A DNA stretch of 64,000 bases from an uncultured Litoreibacter sp. (GCA_947504205.1 CANNGL010000002.1:1-64000); one strand, 5' to 3'; shown: positions 25,876 through 35,508, numbered from the stretch's first letter. Notes: generated by a model from the sequence alone, not told the origin. Made by a program: numbers and translations.

Positions 25876-26579
25876 TCCTTTGATCCGACGTCTTCTTCGT
25901 TGAATCCCAACGAACGCAAATGTGCCTTTATGTCCACTTCTGTTGACTTCAACTTCTTTGGCATCTCAAAAACTTGAGGAAGGTCAAAATCAACATCTCC
26001 GCCCTGGTTCAGGAGATGTCGCCTAAGCTGAAGTGGAGGAATGAAGCGAGCTAAGTTCGCAATTTCTAGCGAAACTCGGTTCATTTCTGACCCCGATATC
26101 TCGACATGCGCATATTGAGTGTCGGATTTACGAGAGGGTCTGATCCAGACTTTTTGATCTCCAGGTTGATCCTCAAGCGTCATCGTATGGGCCAACATGT
26201 TACGATTGATCCTACAAATTTCGAATGCCTTTATTGCAAACTCAGTGAGTTCGATGACGACCGGGTCGCTTTCAACCTTTCGCGCAAAAGTGCCGATCAA
26301 ATCTGAAACAGACCGCGAACCGAGTTGCGAGGTCAGTGAGTGCCCGTCTGCCAGATCGTCTGTTGCATATGCCCAAAGAAGAGTATTCAACTGATGTTCA
26401 GTGTAATTGAAATCCAAAACGATCCTACCAAGCATCCAGACGTAAGGTGCCCCGGCTGGGGTTTCATGAAAATCGACAATCTCAACATCCCAAAAATCCG
26501 GATCATCCCAAAAATCCGGATTTAGCCAAAACTCTTTGTCGTCCATGGCTTCTCTCCACGATTCAATCAGATGCTCCAC
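25872..26579 (-). CDS. Hypothetical protein with HEPN-like motif
   Basis: 235 residues, no family recognised with certainty. The N-terminal third holds a tandem DPDFW duplication encoded by an 18-bp direct repeat (26487-26520). The middle is helical, and CRINRNMLAHT contains an R-x4-H motif of the type used by HEPN ribonucleases. Codon use is AT-richer than in lepA. Its stop codon is formed by the head of REP 2. It lies 72 bp past the lepA stop in the same direction. Probably acquired with the RAYT patch; an RNase role is only an inference. Confidence 0.7.
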   Translation of the reverse strand: MEHLIESWREAMDDKEFWLNPDFWDDPDFWDVEIVDFHETPAGAPYVWMLGRIVLDFNYTEHQLNTLLWAYATDDLADGHSLTSQLGSRSVSDLIGTFARKVESDPVVIELTEFAIKAFEICRINRNMLAHTMTLEDQPGDQKVWIRPSRKSDTQYAHVEISGSEMNRVSLEIANLARFIPPLQLRRHLLNQGGDVDFDLPQVFEMPKKLKSTEVDIKAHLRSLGFNEEDVGSKE

Positions 26580-26651
26580 GGGGTGGGAACGCGCCCGTCT
26601 TCGCCGGACGCTGGCTCCCGCCGCCTTTCATCATCGCGTCAAAATGGACAG

Positions 26652-28451
26652 CTAGCTGTCCATTTTGAGAGCGCTGATGAAAGCTTCCTGCGGGATGTCC
26701 ACCTTCCCGAACTGGCGCATCTTCTTCTTGCCCGCCTTCTGCTTGTCCAGCAGCTTGCGCTTCCGCGTCGCGTCGCCGCCGTAGCATTTGGCGGTCACGT
26801 CCTTGCGCAGCGCGGCGAGGGTCTCGCGGGCGATGATGCGGCCTCCGATGGCAGCCTGGATCGGGATCTTGAACATGTGGCGCGGGATCAGGTCTTTCAG
26901 CTTCTCGCACATGGCACGGCCACGCTGCTCTGCCCGGTCGCGATGGACCATGGTTGACAGCGCGTCGACCGGTTCGTCATTCACGAGAACCTGCATCTTC
27001 ACCAGATTATCCTCGCGATACCCTTCCATCTGATAATCGAAGCTGGCGTAGCCCTTGGTCACCGATTTCAGACGATCATAAAAATCGAAGACAACCTCGT
27101 TCAGCGGCAGGTCATAGACCACCATCGCGCGGGAGCCGGCATAGGTCAGGTCAAGCTGGATGCCACGGCGATCCTGACACAGCTTGAGCACGTCACCCAG
27201 GTAGTCGTCCGGCACAAGGATGGTGGCCTTGATCCGCGGCTCCTCAAGGTGGTCGACATGGGTCAGATCGGGCATGTCAGCAGGGTTGTGCAGCTCGATC
27301 ATCTCGCCGTCGCGCATATAGACATGATAGATCACCGATGGGGCCGTGGTGATCAGCTCGATATCATATTCACGCTCGATCCGGTCACGGATAACTTCGA
27401 GGTGCAGCAGGCCCAGGAAACCGCAACGAAAGCCGAACCCCAGCGCGGCGGAGGTCTCCATTTCGAAGGAGAACGACGCATCATTGAGGGCAAGCTTCTC
27501 AATCGCATCGCGCAAATCTTCGAACTGGGCGGAATCGACTGGAAAGAGGCCGCAGAACACCACGGGTTGCGCAGGCTGGAAGCCCGGCAGCGCGTCGTCC
27601 GTACCCTTTTTCTCATGGGTGATGGTGTCGCCCACGCGGGTGTCGCGAACCTGTTTGATAGACGCCGTGAGAAAGCCAATTTCCCCGGGGCCCAGCACAT
27701 CGATCTCGGCCATCTCAGGTTTGAACACGCCGATACGGTCCACATGATGCGTCGAGCTGTTGGACAGCATCTTGATCCGGTCGCCCTTTTTCAACTTGCC
27801 GTCGATGACGCGGACCAAGACAATCACGCCGAGATATGCGTCATACCAAGAATCCACCAGCATCGCCTTGAGCGGCGCATCCGGATCGCCCTGTGGTGAC
27901 GGCAAAAGCTGGACAATGGCCTCAAGCGTTTCATGGATGCCCTGCCCGGTTTTGGCGGACACGGCAATCGCACCGGACGCATCAATGCCAATGACATCCT
28001 CGATCTGTTCTGCCACGCGGTCGAGATCAGAGGCGGGAAGATCGATCTTGTTGAGGACTGGGACAATCTCGTGATCCGCATCGATGGCCTGATAGACATT
28101 GGCCAAGGTCTGGGCTTCGACCCCTTGAGTGGAATCCACCACCAGCAAAGAGCCCTCGACCGCACGCATGGACCGCGACACCTCATAGGCGAAATCGACA
28201 TGGCCCGGCGTGTCGATCAGGTTGAGCACATATTGCTCCCCGTCATCTGCAGTATAGTCGATGCGCACCGTGTTGGCCTTGATCGTAATGCCGCGCTCTC
28301 GCTCAATATCCATACTGTCGAGCAACTGCTCCTGCATGTCGCGATCCTTCACCGTGCCTGTCTCTTGGATCAGGCGGTCGGCGAGCGTGGATTTCCCGTG
28401 GTCGATATGCGCCACGATGGAGAAATTGCGGATTTTGTCGAGCGGTGTCAT
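26652..28451 (-). CDS. lepA: Elongation factor 4 (LepA)
   Basis: Ribosome-associated translational GTPase. The 599-residue form begins [22 protein letters not shown] (P-loop); DTPGHVDF (G3) and NKIDLP (G4) follow, then the EF-G-like domains and the LepA-specific C-terminal domain ending in [12 protein letters not shown]. The start at 28451 is preferred because upstream in-frame codons add a non-conserved leader. It is divergent from the small ParB-like gene by 92 bp. Complete and ordinary. Confidence 0.98.
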   Translation of the reverse strand: MTPLDKIRNFSIVAHIDHGKSTLADRLIQETGTVKDRDMQEQLLDSMDIERERGITIKANTVRIDYTADDGEQYVLNLIDTPGHVDFAYEVSRSMRAVEGSLLVVDSTQGVEAQTLANVYQAIDADHEIVPVLNKIDLPASDLDRVAEQIEDVIGIDASGAIAVSAKTGQGIHETLEAIVQLLPSPQGDPDAPLKAMLVDSWYDAYLGVIVLVRVIDGKLKKGDRIKMLSNSSTHHVDRIGVFKPEMAEIDVLGPGEIGFLTASIKQVRDTRVGDTITHEKKGTDDALPGFQPAQPVVFCGLFPVDSAQFEDLRDAIEKLALNDASFSFEMETSAALGFGFRCGFLGLLHLEVIRDRIEREYDIELITTAPSVIYHVYMRDGEMIELHNPADMPDLTHVDHLEEPRIKATILVPDDYLGDVLKLCQDRRGIQLDLTYAGSRAMVVYDLPLNEVVFDFYDRLKSVTKGYASFDYQMEGYREDNLVKMQVLVNDEPVDALSTMVHRDRAEQRGRAMCEKLKDLIPRHMFKIPIQAAIGGRIIARETLAALRKDVTAKCYGGDATRKRKLLDKQKAGKKKMRQFGKVDIPQEAFISALKMDS

Positions 28452-28543
28452 GGCGGTGATATGTAGGGCTTTGGGGGTCTGGTCAATGGGGCTTGCGCGC
28501 GGAAACACTGGCGTTGCGGGGCTGCGAGGTGCAAGGTGACGCC

Positions 28544-28792
28544 ATGCCAGTCAAACTCCCCTTGCCCACAGCCGACATCCGCGTCCCGGTGAAACGCAAG
28601 AAAACGCTCGAACCTGATCGCGTCGAAGCCCTTGCCGAAGACATTCTGGAGAACGGGCAGACCACGCCGATCCGCGTGCGCGAGGACGGAGACGGCTACG
28701 TTCTGATCGAAGGGTATCACCGGCTGGAGGCGATGCTGGCCTTGGGCGAAGAGGTCATCGAAGGATACATCGTGCACGCGCGGCTGCATTGA
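28544..28792 (+). CDS. Stand-alone ParB/sulfiredoxin-like domain protein
   Basis: 82 residues consisting only of a ParB N-terminal (ParB/Srx) domain: [32 protein letters not shown]..., then [15 protein letters not shown] with the conserved G-x-HRLEA box. No DNA-binding HTH domain follows, so it is not a partition protein. Such mini-ParB proteins occur widely in Rhodobacteraceae with unknown function. Start chosen at MPVKLPLP. Confidence 0.82.
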   Translation: MPVKLPLPTADIRVPVKRKKTLEPDRVEALAEDILENGQTTPIRVREDGDGYVLIEGYHRLEAMLALGEEVIEGYIVHARLH

Positions 28793-28881
28793 GGGGCAAT
28801 CGTGGTTCGTTTCGGGCTTTGTTGAAGCGAGTTCTCTTTTAGACAGGTGCGCTTTCTCTTTATCTATCTTATTCATAGGTC

Positions 28882-30213
28882 ATGAACGCCGAACAAAAGA
28901 TTTCCTCGAATGCTGCTCTACTGAAGTGGTTCGAGGTGCAAGACATCGACATTCAGCGAGTATTTTCGGCGCGTTGTGCCTTACGAGTATTGCCCGCTGG
29001 CATGGAACTTCTGGCCGTGCCCGAGATTCCCAATGGTCATGAGATTGTTTTGGGCTTCTTTCGTACAACCCTTAATGCGGCGGTCGGAGCGAAGTACAAT
29101 GCACATATTGAGAAGCAACTTCCGAGGCACTTATTCACGGCCGCGAGCGTACAGATCAGCCAAGCTGATACAAAGCTTATCGAAAGACACCACCCCGGTG
29201 CATTCAATGCAGCTTCGGCGGCAAATGACTCAAACAGTTCATTCGATGACCCATTCGGGCTGCACCCGATTGGATCACTTCTCAAAGCGTCTCACGAAGT
29301 TATAAAATACCTTCGGCCCAACATCGAGAAGCCGCAAGAATATGCATTCGCTGATGCTTCATACATTTCAGAAATGGGCGTCGAAACTGCTCTGGACACA
29401 CCGATTTGGCTAGGTGGAGACCTCGCTGGGCCGCTAAGTAAAGAATGGGATCGATTTGTTGAAGAGACAAGCCGCACCGCCCATTGGGACTTCTGGAAAC
29501 GCTGGTATCAAGGAATATTACAAGGCAAACCACTGGACTGGAATTTGCAGCGCCATGTTGCTTTGGACGTCGGTAGCGATGTCTGGGATGCAGGTATTGA
29601 GGCCGTTGCAAAACGAGTTGCTGAGATTGAGGAAAAGTGGAGGTATGCAAACTCCGACAGCCACGAGATATCTCCTGAACCCGTTAGCAAGAACTCGGTC
29701 GCGGCACTCTTTGATCGCTCACCAGTAGTGATCGCTAGTATGAAAACCCTTTCAGAAACTGTATCATTGCGTGTCGATGCTTTTGACAGAATGGCTCGAC
29801 CAAATGAGTATGTTCCATTTCTCGAAACCTATCGGCGTCTTCCGCAGACAGCTGATCGCATCACTAAGGTGCTCGAGAATGGACCAGATGCCAAAAATTC
29901 TGAGACGCTGCTCGCACTCGAGGTCGGGCAACTGAGGGCTGAGATCGAGGCCCTAAGATTACAACTGAAAGATGCCTATGACGACCTTGCTGAATTAAGG
30001 AAAAAGCCTTGGTATAAGTCGTCCTCAATCCTCTGTACATTTGCGGTCGCTACAGGCCTTTGGGCCTTATCAGGTGACGAAAAATCACTTGAACAACGTT
30101 GGATCAAAATTAGTGCCGATTTTGAATTTCTGAATTCAGGGATTTGGCCAAATGGTTTGGAACGGATCGACGAACCATTGCGGCTGGAGTTACCCGAAAC
30201 CCAAGACGTGTAA
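28882..30213 (+). CDS. Orphan 443-aa protein with coiled coil and C-terminal hydrophobic segment
   Basis: I do not recognise a named family. A W-x2-WY-x7-PLDW-x-LQ segment (about residues 202-224) recurs in alphaproteobacterial proteins of unknown function. A coiled coil (LRAEIEALRLQLKDAYDDLAELRKK) lies at about residues 351-375, followed by a hydrophobic segment (SSILCTFAVATGLWALS) that may be a membrane helix. The AT-richer composition and lack of partners suggest horizontal acquisition. Translation start support is weak (AGGT shortly before ATG). Confidence 0.72.
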   Translation: MNAEQKISSNAALLKWFEVQDIDIQRVFSARCALRVLPAGMELLAVPEIPNGHEIVLGFFRTTLNAAVGAKYNAHIEKQLPRHLFTAASVQISQADTKLIERHHPGAFNAASAANDSNSSFDDPFGLHPIGSLLKASHEVIKYLRPNIEKPQEYAFADASYISEMGVETALDTPIWLGGDLAGPLSKEWDRFVEETSRTAHWDFWKRWYQGILQGKPLDWNLQRHVALDVGSDVWDAGIEAVAKRVAEIEEKWRYANSDSHEISPEPVSKNSVAALFDRSPVVIASMKTLSETVSLRVDAFDRMARPNEYVPFLETYRRLPQTADRITKVLENGPDAKNSETLLALEVGQLRAEIEALRLQLKDAYDDLAELRKKPWYKSSSILCTFAVATGLWALSGDEKSLEQRWIKISADFEFLNSGIWPNGLERIDEPLRLELPETQDV

Positions 30214-30575
30214 TAATCTCCAAGGCGACGAGTCAGCCGCCAAAAGGGGACCTTAATCTGTTACTACGCCTGGGCCTTTCAGGGCCCGGCGCTGTTTCAT
30301 CACTTCGTTCAAAAGGACGAGACTTTGAGGCGGATTTGGTTCGGACGGAAGACCTCCTGAACCCGAATTTCGAGCGATTAAAAAGAATCGCTCGAAATTT
30401 GGCAAAAATGTGTCAGTGTTTCCGGATATCTGACAATGTGGGCAATCTGCGCAGTTTAAGATGCGGTTTCCGGTCAGTTCGAGGTGAATTCAGGCAAAAC
30501 CTTGACCAAAACATGGCGGTTGTAAGAATGGCCGTCTGTTCATTTGCCTGTAACCTTGTGCGAGGAAACCATCCG
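30214..30575. other. Intergenic region with a perfect 14-bp hairpin
   Basis: 362 bp without a convincing gene. A perfect inverted repeat (30366-30379 with 30386-30399, arm AATTTCGAGCGATT, loop AAAAAG) lies near its middle. No T-run follows on either strand, so it is not a standard terminator. It may close the orphan gene's transcript or act in the leader of the next gene. Confidence 0.55.
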
Positions 30576-30908
30576 ATGATCCGAACGACTTTTGCGGCGC
30601 TCTGCCTGGCCGCGCTCCCTATTTTTGTGTCTCAAACCGCCATTGCCGGGGACCAATCAAAGGGAGCACACACTCACATTGGCAGCCATGTGGTTGACGG
30701 CGCCAGCTTCCGCTCTCCGATCAACTATCGCCCACTCGGGAAGACCTCTTTTGTGCGGACCAAAGCCTATGATGAAGCTGACACGAAGGACTATCGTGTC
30801 GCTCAAGGCCTGATTTACTACAAGGAGCGCTCGCCATTGCTGGAGACAGCCCGCGCCAATAACCCAACCTGGCGTTCGGTCGTCTCTGTCGAGGAATTCG
30901 ACAATTAA
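30576..30908 (+). CDS. Secreted hypothetical protein, 110 aa
   Basis: The signal peptide (MIRTTFAALCLAALPIFVSQTAIA) is followed by a short mature domain with several aromatic and His residues (GAHTHIGSHVVDGASF, then DYRVAQGLIYYKE). GAGGAAACC precedes the ATG, which is why this start is chosen over a long upstream frame. No family recognised. Periplasmic or extracellular by its signal. Confidence 0.7.
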   Translation: MIRTTFAALCLAALPIFVSQTAIAGDQSKGAHTHIGSHVVDGASFRSPINYRPLGKTSFVRTKAYDEADTKDYRVAQGLIYYKERSPLLETARANNPTWRSVVSVEEFDN

Positions 30909-31018
30909 GCTCAGACCTTGAGCGCCACACTGCCACCATGGCAAATTGTGAAGCCGCGACGATTGTATTCGGTCGCGGCTTCACTCATTCTGGACCCAAA
31001 TTCAGAGCGGATGGCTTA

Positions 31019-31360
31019 ATGCGATTTTTTCTTTTGTGTCTTTGTGTAGTGGGGCTGGCAGCCTGTGGATCATCACGCAGCACCGGCCCCGGCGTCACCC
31101 GAGGTGGCAGCGGCCCGATTGAGCGGGCCTGCAACGCGTCAGATCGCCGAGCCTCCGACCCCGTCTTGTGCAATTGCGTGCAACAGACCGCAGATCTGAC
31201 TTTGAGCGGCGGTGATCAATCGCTCGCAGCCACGTTTTTCAGCAACCCGCAGCGTGCGCAGGACATTCGGCAATCAGATCGGGCCTCGGACGAAGCATTC
31301 TGGACACGCTACAAGGAATTTGCCAATGCCGCGCGCACCTATTGTGGGTCGGTGGCCTGA
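31019..31360 (+). CDS. Small lipoprotein with conserved cysteines
   Basis: 113 residues with a lipoprotein signal (MRFFLLCLCVVGLAAC, lipobox LAAC). The mature part has a C-N-A-S-D-R-R-x3-DPVLCNCVQ cysteine cluster and a C-terminal RTYCG. The pattern suggests a disulfide-stabilised periplasmic domain of a type frequent in Rhodobacteraceae. Its last 22 bp overlap the end of the convergent phosphatase gene. Confidence 0.78.
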   Translation: MRFFLLCLCVVGLAACGSSRSTGPGVTRGGSGPIERACNASDRRASDPVLCNCVQQTADLTLSGGDQSLAATFFSNPQRAQDIRQSDRASDEAFWTRYKEFANAARTYCGSVA

Positions 31361-31806
31361 AGCTCAGCAAACAGACCCGGCAAACTATCCTGAATTCGAG
31401 CGATGACGGCTTCAAACCTGCCGGTATAGTAAGGATCGGGTATATCGGGGTTGTCATCCTGACCAAAGCTGCCAAGCAACGCGACTGGCGTTGAGTTGCC
31501 CGTTGGTCGACGCTGCTCGATGGCTTCCCGCACAGCCCGATCCAAAGCCACGATCATGTCGAATTGTTCGAAATCGCTTTCGCGCAGAACCCGTGCACGC
31601 TGATCTGATATATCCACGCCATGGCCGCGACCGGCAACTACGGCACGACCGTCAGGCGGATGCCCGTTATGCCACCCGCCGGTCGCCGCGCTGTCAAAAA
31701 ACAGCTCCGTCAGACCCTCAGTTTCAGCTTTAGACCGCGCTAACCCTTCGGCCAACGGCGATCGACATATGTTGCCTAAACAGACAAACAATACGCGTCT
31801 TTTCAC
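31339..31806 (-). CDS. Low-molecular-weight protein-tyrosine phosphatase
   Basis: 155 residues with the catalytic P-loop CLGNICRS (C-x5-R-S) near the N-terminus and the general-acid loop DIPDPYYTG near residue 121. The length fits the family. It could dephosphorylate proteins or, as some bacterial LMW-PTPs do, control exopolysaccharide tyrosine kinases, but no kinase gene is nearby. It is divergent from the sirtuin gene. Confidence 0.95.
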   Translation of the reverse strand: MKRRVLFVCLGNICRSPLAEGLARSKAETEGLTELFFDSAATGGWHNGHPPDGRAVVAGRGHGVDISDQRARVLRESDFEQFDMIVALDRAVREAIEQRRPTGNSTPVALLGSFGQDDNPDIPDPYYTGRFEAVIARIQDSLPGLFAELQATDPQ

Positions 31807-31916
31807 AATGATAGCTCCCCAGCTGTCGTGACGTTAACGTCAGATACGTCCGAAAGACAAGCCCCTTTGCCGGAGCCATTGGCAAGATTCGGCCCAAGGC
31901 CTAAAACAGGAGGGCC

Positions 31917-32633
31917 ATGACCAAATCAGACAACCCGATCGAGCTCGTTATCCTGACTGGCGCAGGGATCTCCGCTGAAAGCGGCCTCGGCACGTTTCGC
32001 GACAAAGATGGGCTCTGGACGAAATATGATCTGGCAGAAGTCGCGAGCCCCAAAGGCTTTGCCGCAGATCCGGGAAAGGTCCACGACTTCTACAATGCCA
32101 GACGCAGGAACGCATCGGAAGCGAGCCCGAACGCTGCACATACCGCACTGGTCGAATTGGAAGCAAAACTCGGTGATCGCATGATGTTGATCACCCAGAA
32201 CGTGGATGATCTGCACGAACGCGCAGGGTCACGCTCCGTTCTGCATATGCACGGGGCGTTGTCTCGCGCGCGTTGCGCAGCCTGTGGCGCAACCTTCGAC
32301 GCGCCTCAAGTGATGTCAGCCGACGATCCCTGCCCGTGCTGTTGGAACAACGCCACTCGCCCCGACATCGTTTGGTTCGGTGAAATGCCAATGCACATGG
32401 ATCGCATCTATGCGGCCTTGGCAGAGTGCACGTTGTTTGTCGCAATTGGCACATCCGGAACGGTCTATCCCGCTGCGGGTTTCGTTGCCGAAGCGCGCGC
32501 TGGCGGCGCCGACACGCTGGAGCTGAACGCCGAACCCTCGGCCGTCGCCAGCGCATTCGCGGACGCGCACTATGGCCAGGCCAGCCAGATTGTACCGGCC
32601 TGGACCAGGGAGGTCTTAGCTCAGTTCGAGTGA
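31917..32633 (+). CDS. cobB: NAD-dependent protein deacylase (sirtuin, CobB)
   Basis: 238 residues. The NAD-binding GAGISAESGLGTFRD lies at about residues 16-30, followed by TQNVDDLHERAG, the catalytic His in LHMHGALS, and a zinc ribbon of four cysteines (ARCAACG, then CPCC). It removes lysine acyl groups from metabolic enzymes using NAD. Its 3' end overlaps the convergent copper-chaperone gene by 13 bp. CGCGACAAAGATGGG encodes the usual RDKDGLW segment. Confidence 0.96.
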   Translation: MTKSDNPIELVILTGAGISAESGLGTFRDKDGLWTKYDLAEVASPKGFAADPGKVHDFYNARRRNASEASPNAAHTALVELEAKLGDRMMLITQNVDDLHERAGSRSVLHMHGALSRARCAACGATFDAPQVMSADDPCPCCWNNATRPDIVWFGEMPMHMDRIYAALAECTLFVAIGTSGTVYPAAGFVAEARAGGADTLELNAEPSAVASAFADAHYGQASQIVPAWTREVLAQFE

Positions 32634-33109
32634 GTACCGTGGCCGCCATGCGCCCCGGCTTCAGGCTTACGATCCAGATCAACCGGCACATCGATCGTGA
32701 TGTCGCCAGCTTTCTCGAATGTAAGCGTGATGCTGACAGTCTCACCGTTCTCCAGCGGGTCATTCAGGCCCATCAACATCACATGCTTGCCGCCACGCGC
32801 GAGCATCAGGGTCTCGCCCGCCGGGATTTCAAACCCTTCTTCGACGTGAAGCATTTGCATGACACCATCACCCTTGTCCTTGTGGGTGTGCAGTTGTGTG
32901 ACTTTGGAGGCATCGGTTTGCGCGCCGATCAGGCGATCATCTTCGCCAGACATGTTCATGATCTGCATGAAGGCCGCGCCGGCTTTGGCCGCAGGGCTTG
33001 AGGCCCGGGCATAGGCATCCTCAATCATGAATTTGGCGTCGCCGGACATAGCGGCAGACGGCAAGATCAACAGGGCTGCGATGGCAGCAGAAATAGCAAA
33101 CTTGGTCAT
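32621..33109 (-). CDS. PCuAC-type periplasmic copper chaperone
   Basis: 162 residues with a signal peptide (MTKFAISAAIAALLILPSAAMS). The mature DUF461/PCuAC domain has Met and His ligands arranged as MQIMNMSGEDD, then LHTHKDKGDGVMQM, then KHVMLMG. These chaperones deliver Cu(I) to the CuA site of cytochrome oxidase. The His-rich tail (GAHGGHGTHSN) could add metal binding. The next upstream gene on this strand is a DUF2946-like protein often found beside copper genes. Confidence 0.92.
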   Translation of the reverse strand: MTKFAISAAIAALLILPSAAMSGDAKFMIEDAYARASSPAAKAGAAFMQIMNMSGEDDRLIGAQTDASKVTQLHTHKDKGDGVMQMLHVEEGFEIPAGETLMLARGGKHVMLMGLNDPLENGETVSITLTFEKAGDITIDVPVDLDRKPEAGAHGGHGTHSN

Positions 33110-33153
33110 TTGGGTCCCTTTCAGGGCAATAGATATCTGAGGTTCTGGTTAGG

Positions 33154-33507
33154 TCAGATTTGAAAGGGAGGGGCACGTGGCGACGTGCGCCAAGTCGGAC
33201 GCTGATCCTGACGCAAGCTCGCGGGCAGGATCGGTTCAATTCGCGTGACAGACCACAGGGTCGCCGCCATGACCGCGACCGGTGGCAGGCTTGTTGCAGT
33301 CACGGAGGTGTCAGGGCAGTCCGGACTTGAATGAACCGGGTCACCGTTCGCATCAACGGTCAGGGTTTCAGTCCCCTGCCCGTTACAAATCACCAGCGTT
33401 ATTTGACCAAACTCGGACGGACCACGCATCACACCCTGTGCTGCCGTCAGGCTGACAATGAGCGAAATCAGAACAAATCCAGCAAGAAGGCGGAGGCGAT
33501 TGATCAT
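33154..33507 (-). CDS. DUF2946-like membrane-associated protein
   Basis: 117 residues with an N-terminal hydrophobic segment (about 5-24), then VICNGQGTETLTVDANGDPVHSSPDCPDTS, which has the ICNG-x-G and late CPD pattern of DUF2946-type proteins. These commonly accompany PCuAC chaperones and copper handling. It is transcribed into the PCuAC gene with a 44-bp gap. The precise function is unknown. Confidence 0.65.
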   Translation of the reverse strand: MINRLRLLAGFVLISLIVSLTAAQGVMRGPSEFGQITLVICNGQGTETLTVDANGDPVHSSPDCPDTSVTATSLPPVAVMAATLWSVTRIEPILPASLRQDQRPTWRTSPRAPPFQI

Positions 33508-33602
33508 GACGCTCGCATAGCTTGAAGGCGCGAATTATCCAAGGGGGCAGATGCGCACAGCAGTTCACATCTTCACGGGCGGCAGCCGAGTACGGAAGAC
33601 AT

Positions 33603-34202
33603 CTATTCGACGATAATGACCTGTCCGGTCAGCCCGCCCTCGACACTTTTGGCGTAGGCCAGACCGACGCGTTTCGAGGAGACAGGTTCGTGGCCCGGAA
33701 ACCAAGCGCCATATCTCGGAGCAGACACCTCCAGCAAACCGGGGCTGACCACATTCACCCGCAGGCGCCGTGGCATCTCGATCGCGGCTCCCGTGACAAA
33801 GCCACCCAGCGCGCCGTTTGCGGTGGCGGCGCATGTCCCCATCTTGATGGGATCACGGTCCAGCACGCCGCTGGTCAAAGTAAAGGAGCCCCCTTCTGCA
33901 ACGTGGTTCAGTCCAGCCAGCACCAGATTGATCTGCCCCATAACCTTTTGACTGAGGCTTTTCATGACGTCCTGTTCCGTCAACTCCGCAAAATCTCCAA
34001 AATGCACGTCACCTGCCGTTGAAATGACCGCATCAATGGCACCGACCTTCTTATAGAGCGCATCGACAGATCCGCAGTCTGAGAGATCAACTTGAATATC
34101 GCCACTGGTGCGACCAACCCGGACAAGATCATGACGCTCGCCCAGCTCATCGCATACAGCACGGCCGATATCACCACTCGCACCGACTATAATGATCTTC
34201 AT
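33603..34202 (-). CDS. Short SDR-family oxidoreductase
   Basis: 199 residues, short for the SDR family. The N-terminal cofactor loop is IIIVGASGDIG, with VISTAGDVHFG at the NAG position. The catalytic YxxxK is not evident: the corresponding segment reads GTCAATANGALGGFV, so activity may be reduced or use another mechanism, as in other small atypical SDRs. It is downstream of the MFS gene start on the same strand (96 bp gap) and may be co-transcribed with it. Confidence 0.85.
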   Translation of the reverse strand: MKIIIVGASGDIGRAVCDELGERHDLVRVGRTSGDIQVDLSDCGSVDALYKKVGAIDAVISTAGDVHFGDFAELTEQDVMKSLSQKVMGQINLVLAGLNHVAEGGSFTLTSGVLDRDPIKMGTCAATANGALGGFVTGAAIEMPRRLRVNVVSPGLLEVSAPRYGAWFPGHEPVSSKRVGLAYAKSVEGGLTGQVIIVE

Positions 34203-34298
34203 ATCTTCTCTCCGATCTCACGTGTTTACTTTGACTTAAGTGTCCTGCTCGCGACTTGGAACCGGCCGCCGACCAAATCGAACTGTTTCAATAACCCG

Positions 34299-35483
34299 CT
34301 ACCCTTCCGCCTGCAGACTTCTCGCCCAAAGGGCCGCCAGCACCCCGGCGGCAGACACTGACAAAAGCAGTAATAACAAAACCGGCGCCGCCCCGTCCGG
34401 CGGCAATATCGCACCCGTAAGTGTCGTCAGCACCGCCCCCAGCGCAACGATAAATGCGCTGTTCAACCCCGCCGCAGTTCCCGCAAGCTTTGGGCGCACC
34501 GACATGGCCGCAGTATTGCTGCTGGGCATGCTGATGCCATTACCCAGACCGATAAATATCGTGCTTCCGAAGAAAAAAGCTGGGGATTGAAAGCCAAGAA
34601 GCAACATCGCCAAACCAATCGTCAGTCCGCCAAATGTAATGATGCGACCCGCCACCATCATCGTGGTCAGCCGGAACCGATGAGCGAGCTGACCCGAAAG
34701 AAACCCACCCAGCATGAAACCGGCGGTAATCGTGCCAATGTAAAACCCAAGCTCCGCTGTCGACACGCCAAAGGTGGTCTGAGCAACGAGCGGAGCGCCC
34801 GTGACAAAGATGTAGAAACCACCCGTCGAAAACGCACCGCACAAAGCACAGGCCCAGAACATCGGCTCCCTCAAAAGCACAAAGGCACTTTCACGAGGTT
34901 CATCCGGTTTTGCCGGGGATCGTGGATGGGTCTCACCCAAATCGAACCAGCACAGCGCCAAAATCACGAAGCCTGCAATGGAATAAAAGTAGAAGTTGGC
35001 CCGCCATCCAAACGCCGTATCAAGCAACCCGCCCAACATCGGCCCAAGCATTGGCGCGACCGCCATCGACATGCTGATATACCCGATCAGACTTGCCGCT
35101 TTGCGCTCGGACCTCGTGTCTCGCACAATCGCCATGGACAGGGTGAAGCCAGCGGTCACGCCCCCCTGCAGCATCCGAAAGATCAGGAATGTCCAGACAT
35201 TCTCAGCCGTTGCACACATGATCGATGCGACCACGAACAAGGTGAAAGCTGCCAGAAGAACCGGTCGCCGCCCAATACGATCCGACAAGGGACCAATGAT
35301 AAGCTGGATAATTGCAGTAATGGCGAGATACCCGGAAATCGCGAAGCTCACCATGGCGTAATCGGTATTCAGATCGTCAGCGATATTGGCCAATGACGGC
35401 GCAAACAGGTTCAGCGAAAGCGGCGAGAACCCCGCCAGAAAGATCAGCGTTATAAGATGCGGAGGTGTCGTCGGCCTACTCAT
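34299..35483 (-). CDS. Multidrug efflux MFS transporter, Bcr/CflA family
   Basis: 394 residues from MSRPTTPPH, with twelve predicted helices and the DHA1 signatures GPLSDRIGRRPVLL (motif A, loop 2-3) and a motif C-like GFTLSM-to-GPMLGGLLD region around helix 5. The Bcr/CflA subfamily exports drugs such as bicyclomycin or chloramphenicol, or small peptides. CAGGAGCAG precedes the ATG. The leader carries an intrinsic terminator and a 14-codon ORF, implying attenuation control. Confidence 0.9.
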   Translation of the reverse strand: MSRPTTPPHLITLIFLAGFSPLSLNLFAPSLANIADDLNTDYAMVSFAISGYLAITAIIQLIIGPLSDRIGRRPVLLAAFTLFVVASIMCATAENVWTFLIFRMLQGGVTAGFTLSMAIVRDTRSERKAASLIGYISMSMAVAPMLGPMLGGLLDTAFGWRANFYFYSIAGFVILALCWFDLGETHPRSPAKPDEPRESAFVLLREPMFWACALCGAFSTGGFYIFVTGAPLVAQTTFGVSTAELGFYIGTITAGFMLGGFLSGQLAHRFRLTTMMVAGRIITFGGLTIGLAMLLLGFQSPAFFFGSTIFIGLGNGISMPSSNTAAMSVRPKLAGTAAGLNSAFIVALGAVLTTLTGAILPPDGAAPVLLLLLLSVSAAGVLAALWARSLQAEG

Positions 35484-35508
35484 TTGCAACTGCTCCTGTC
35501 TCCAAAAC

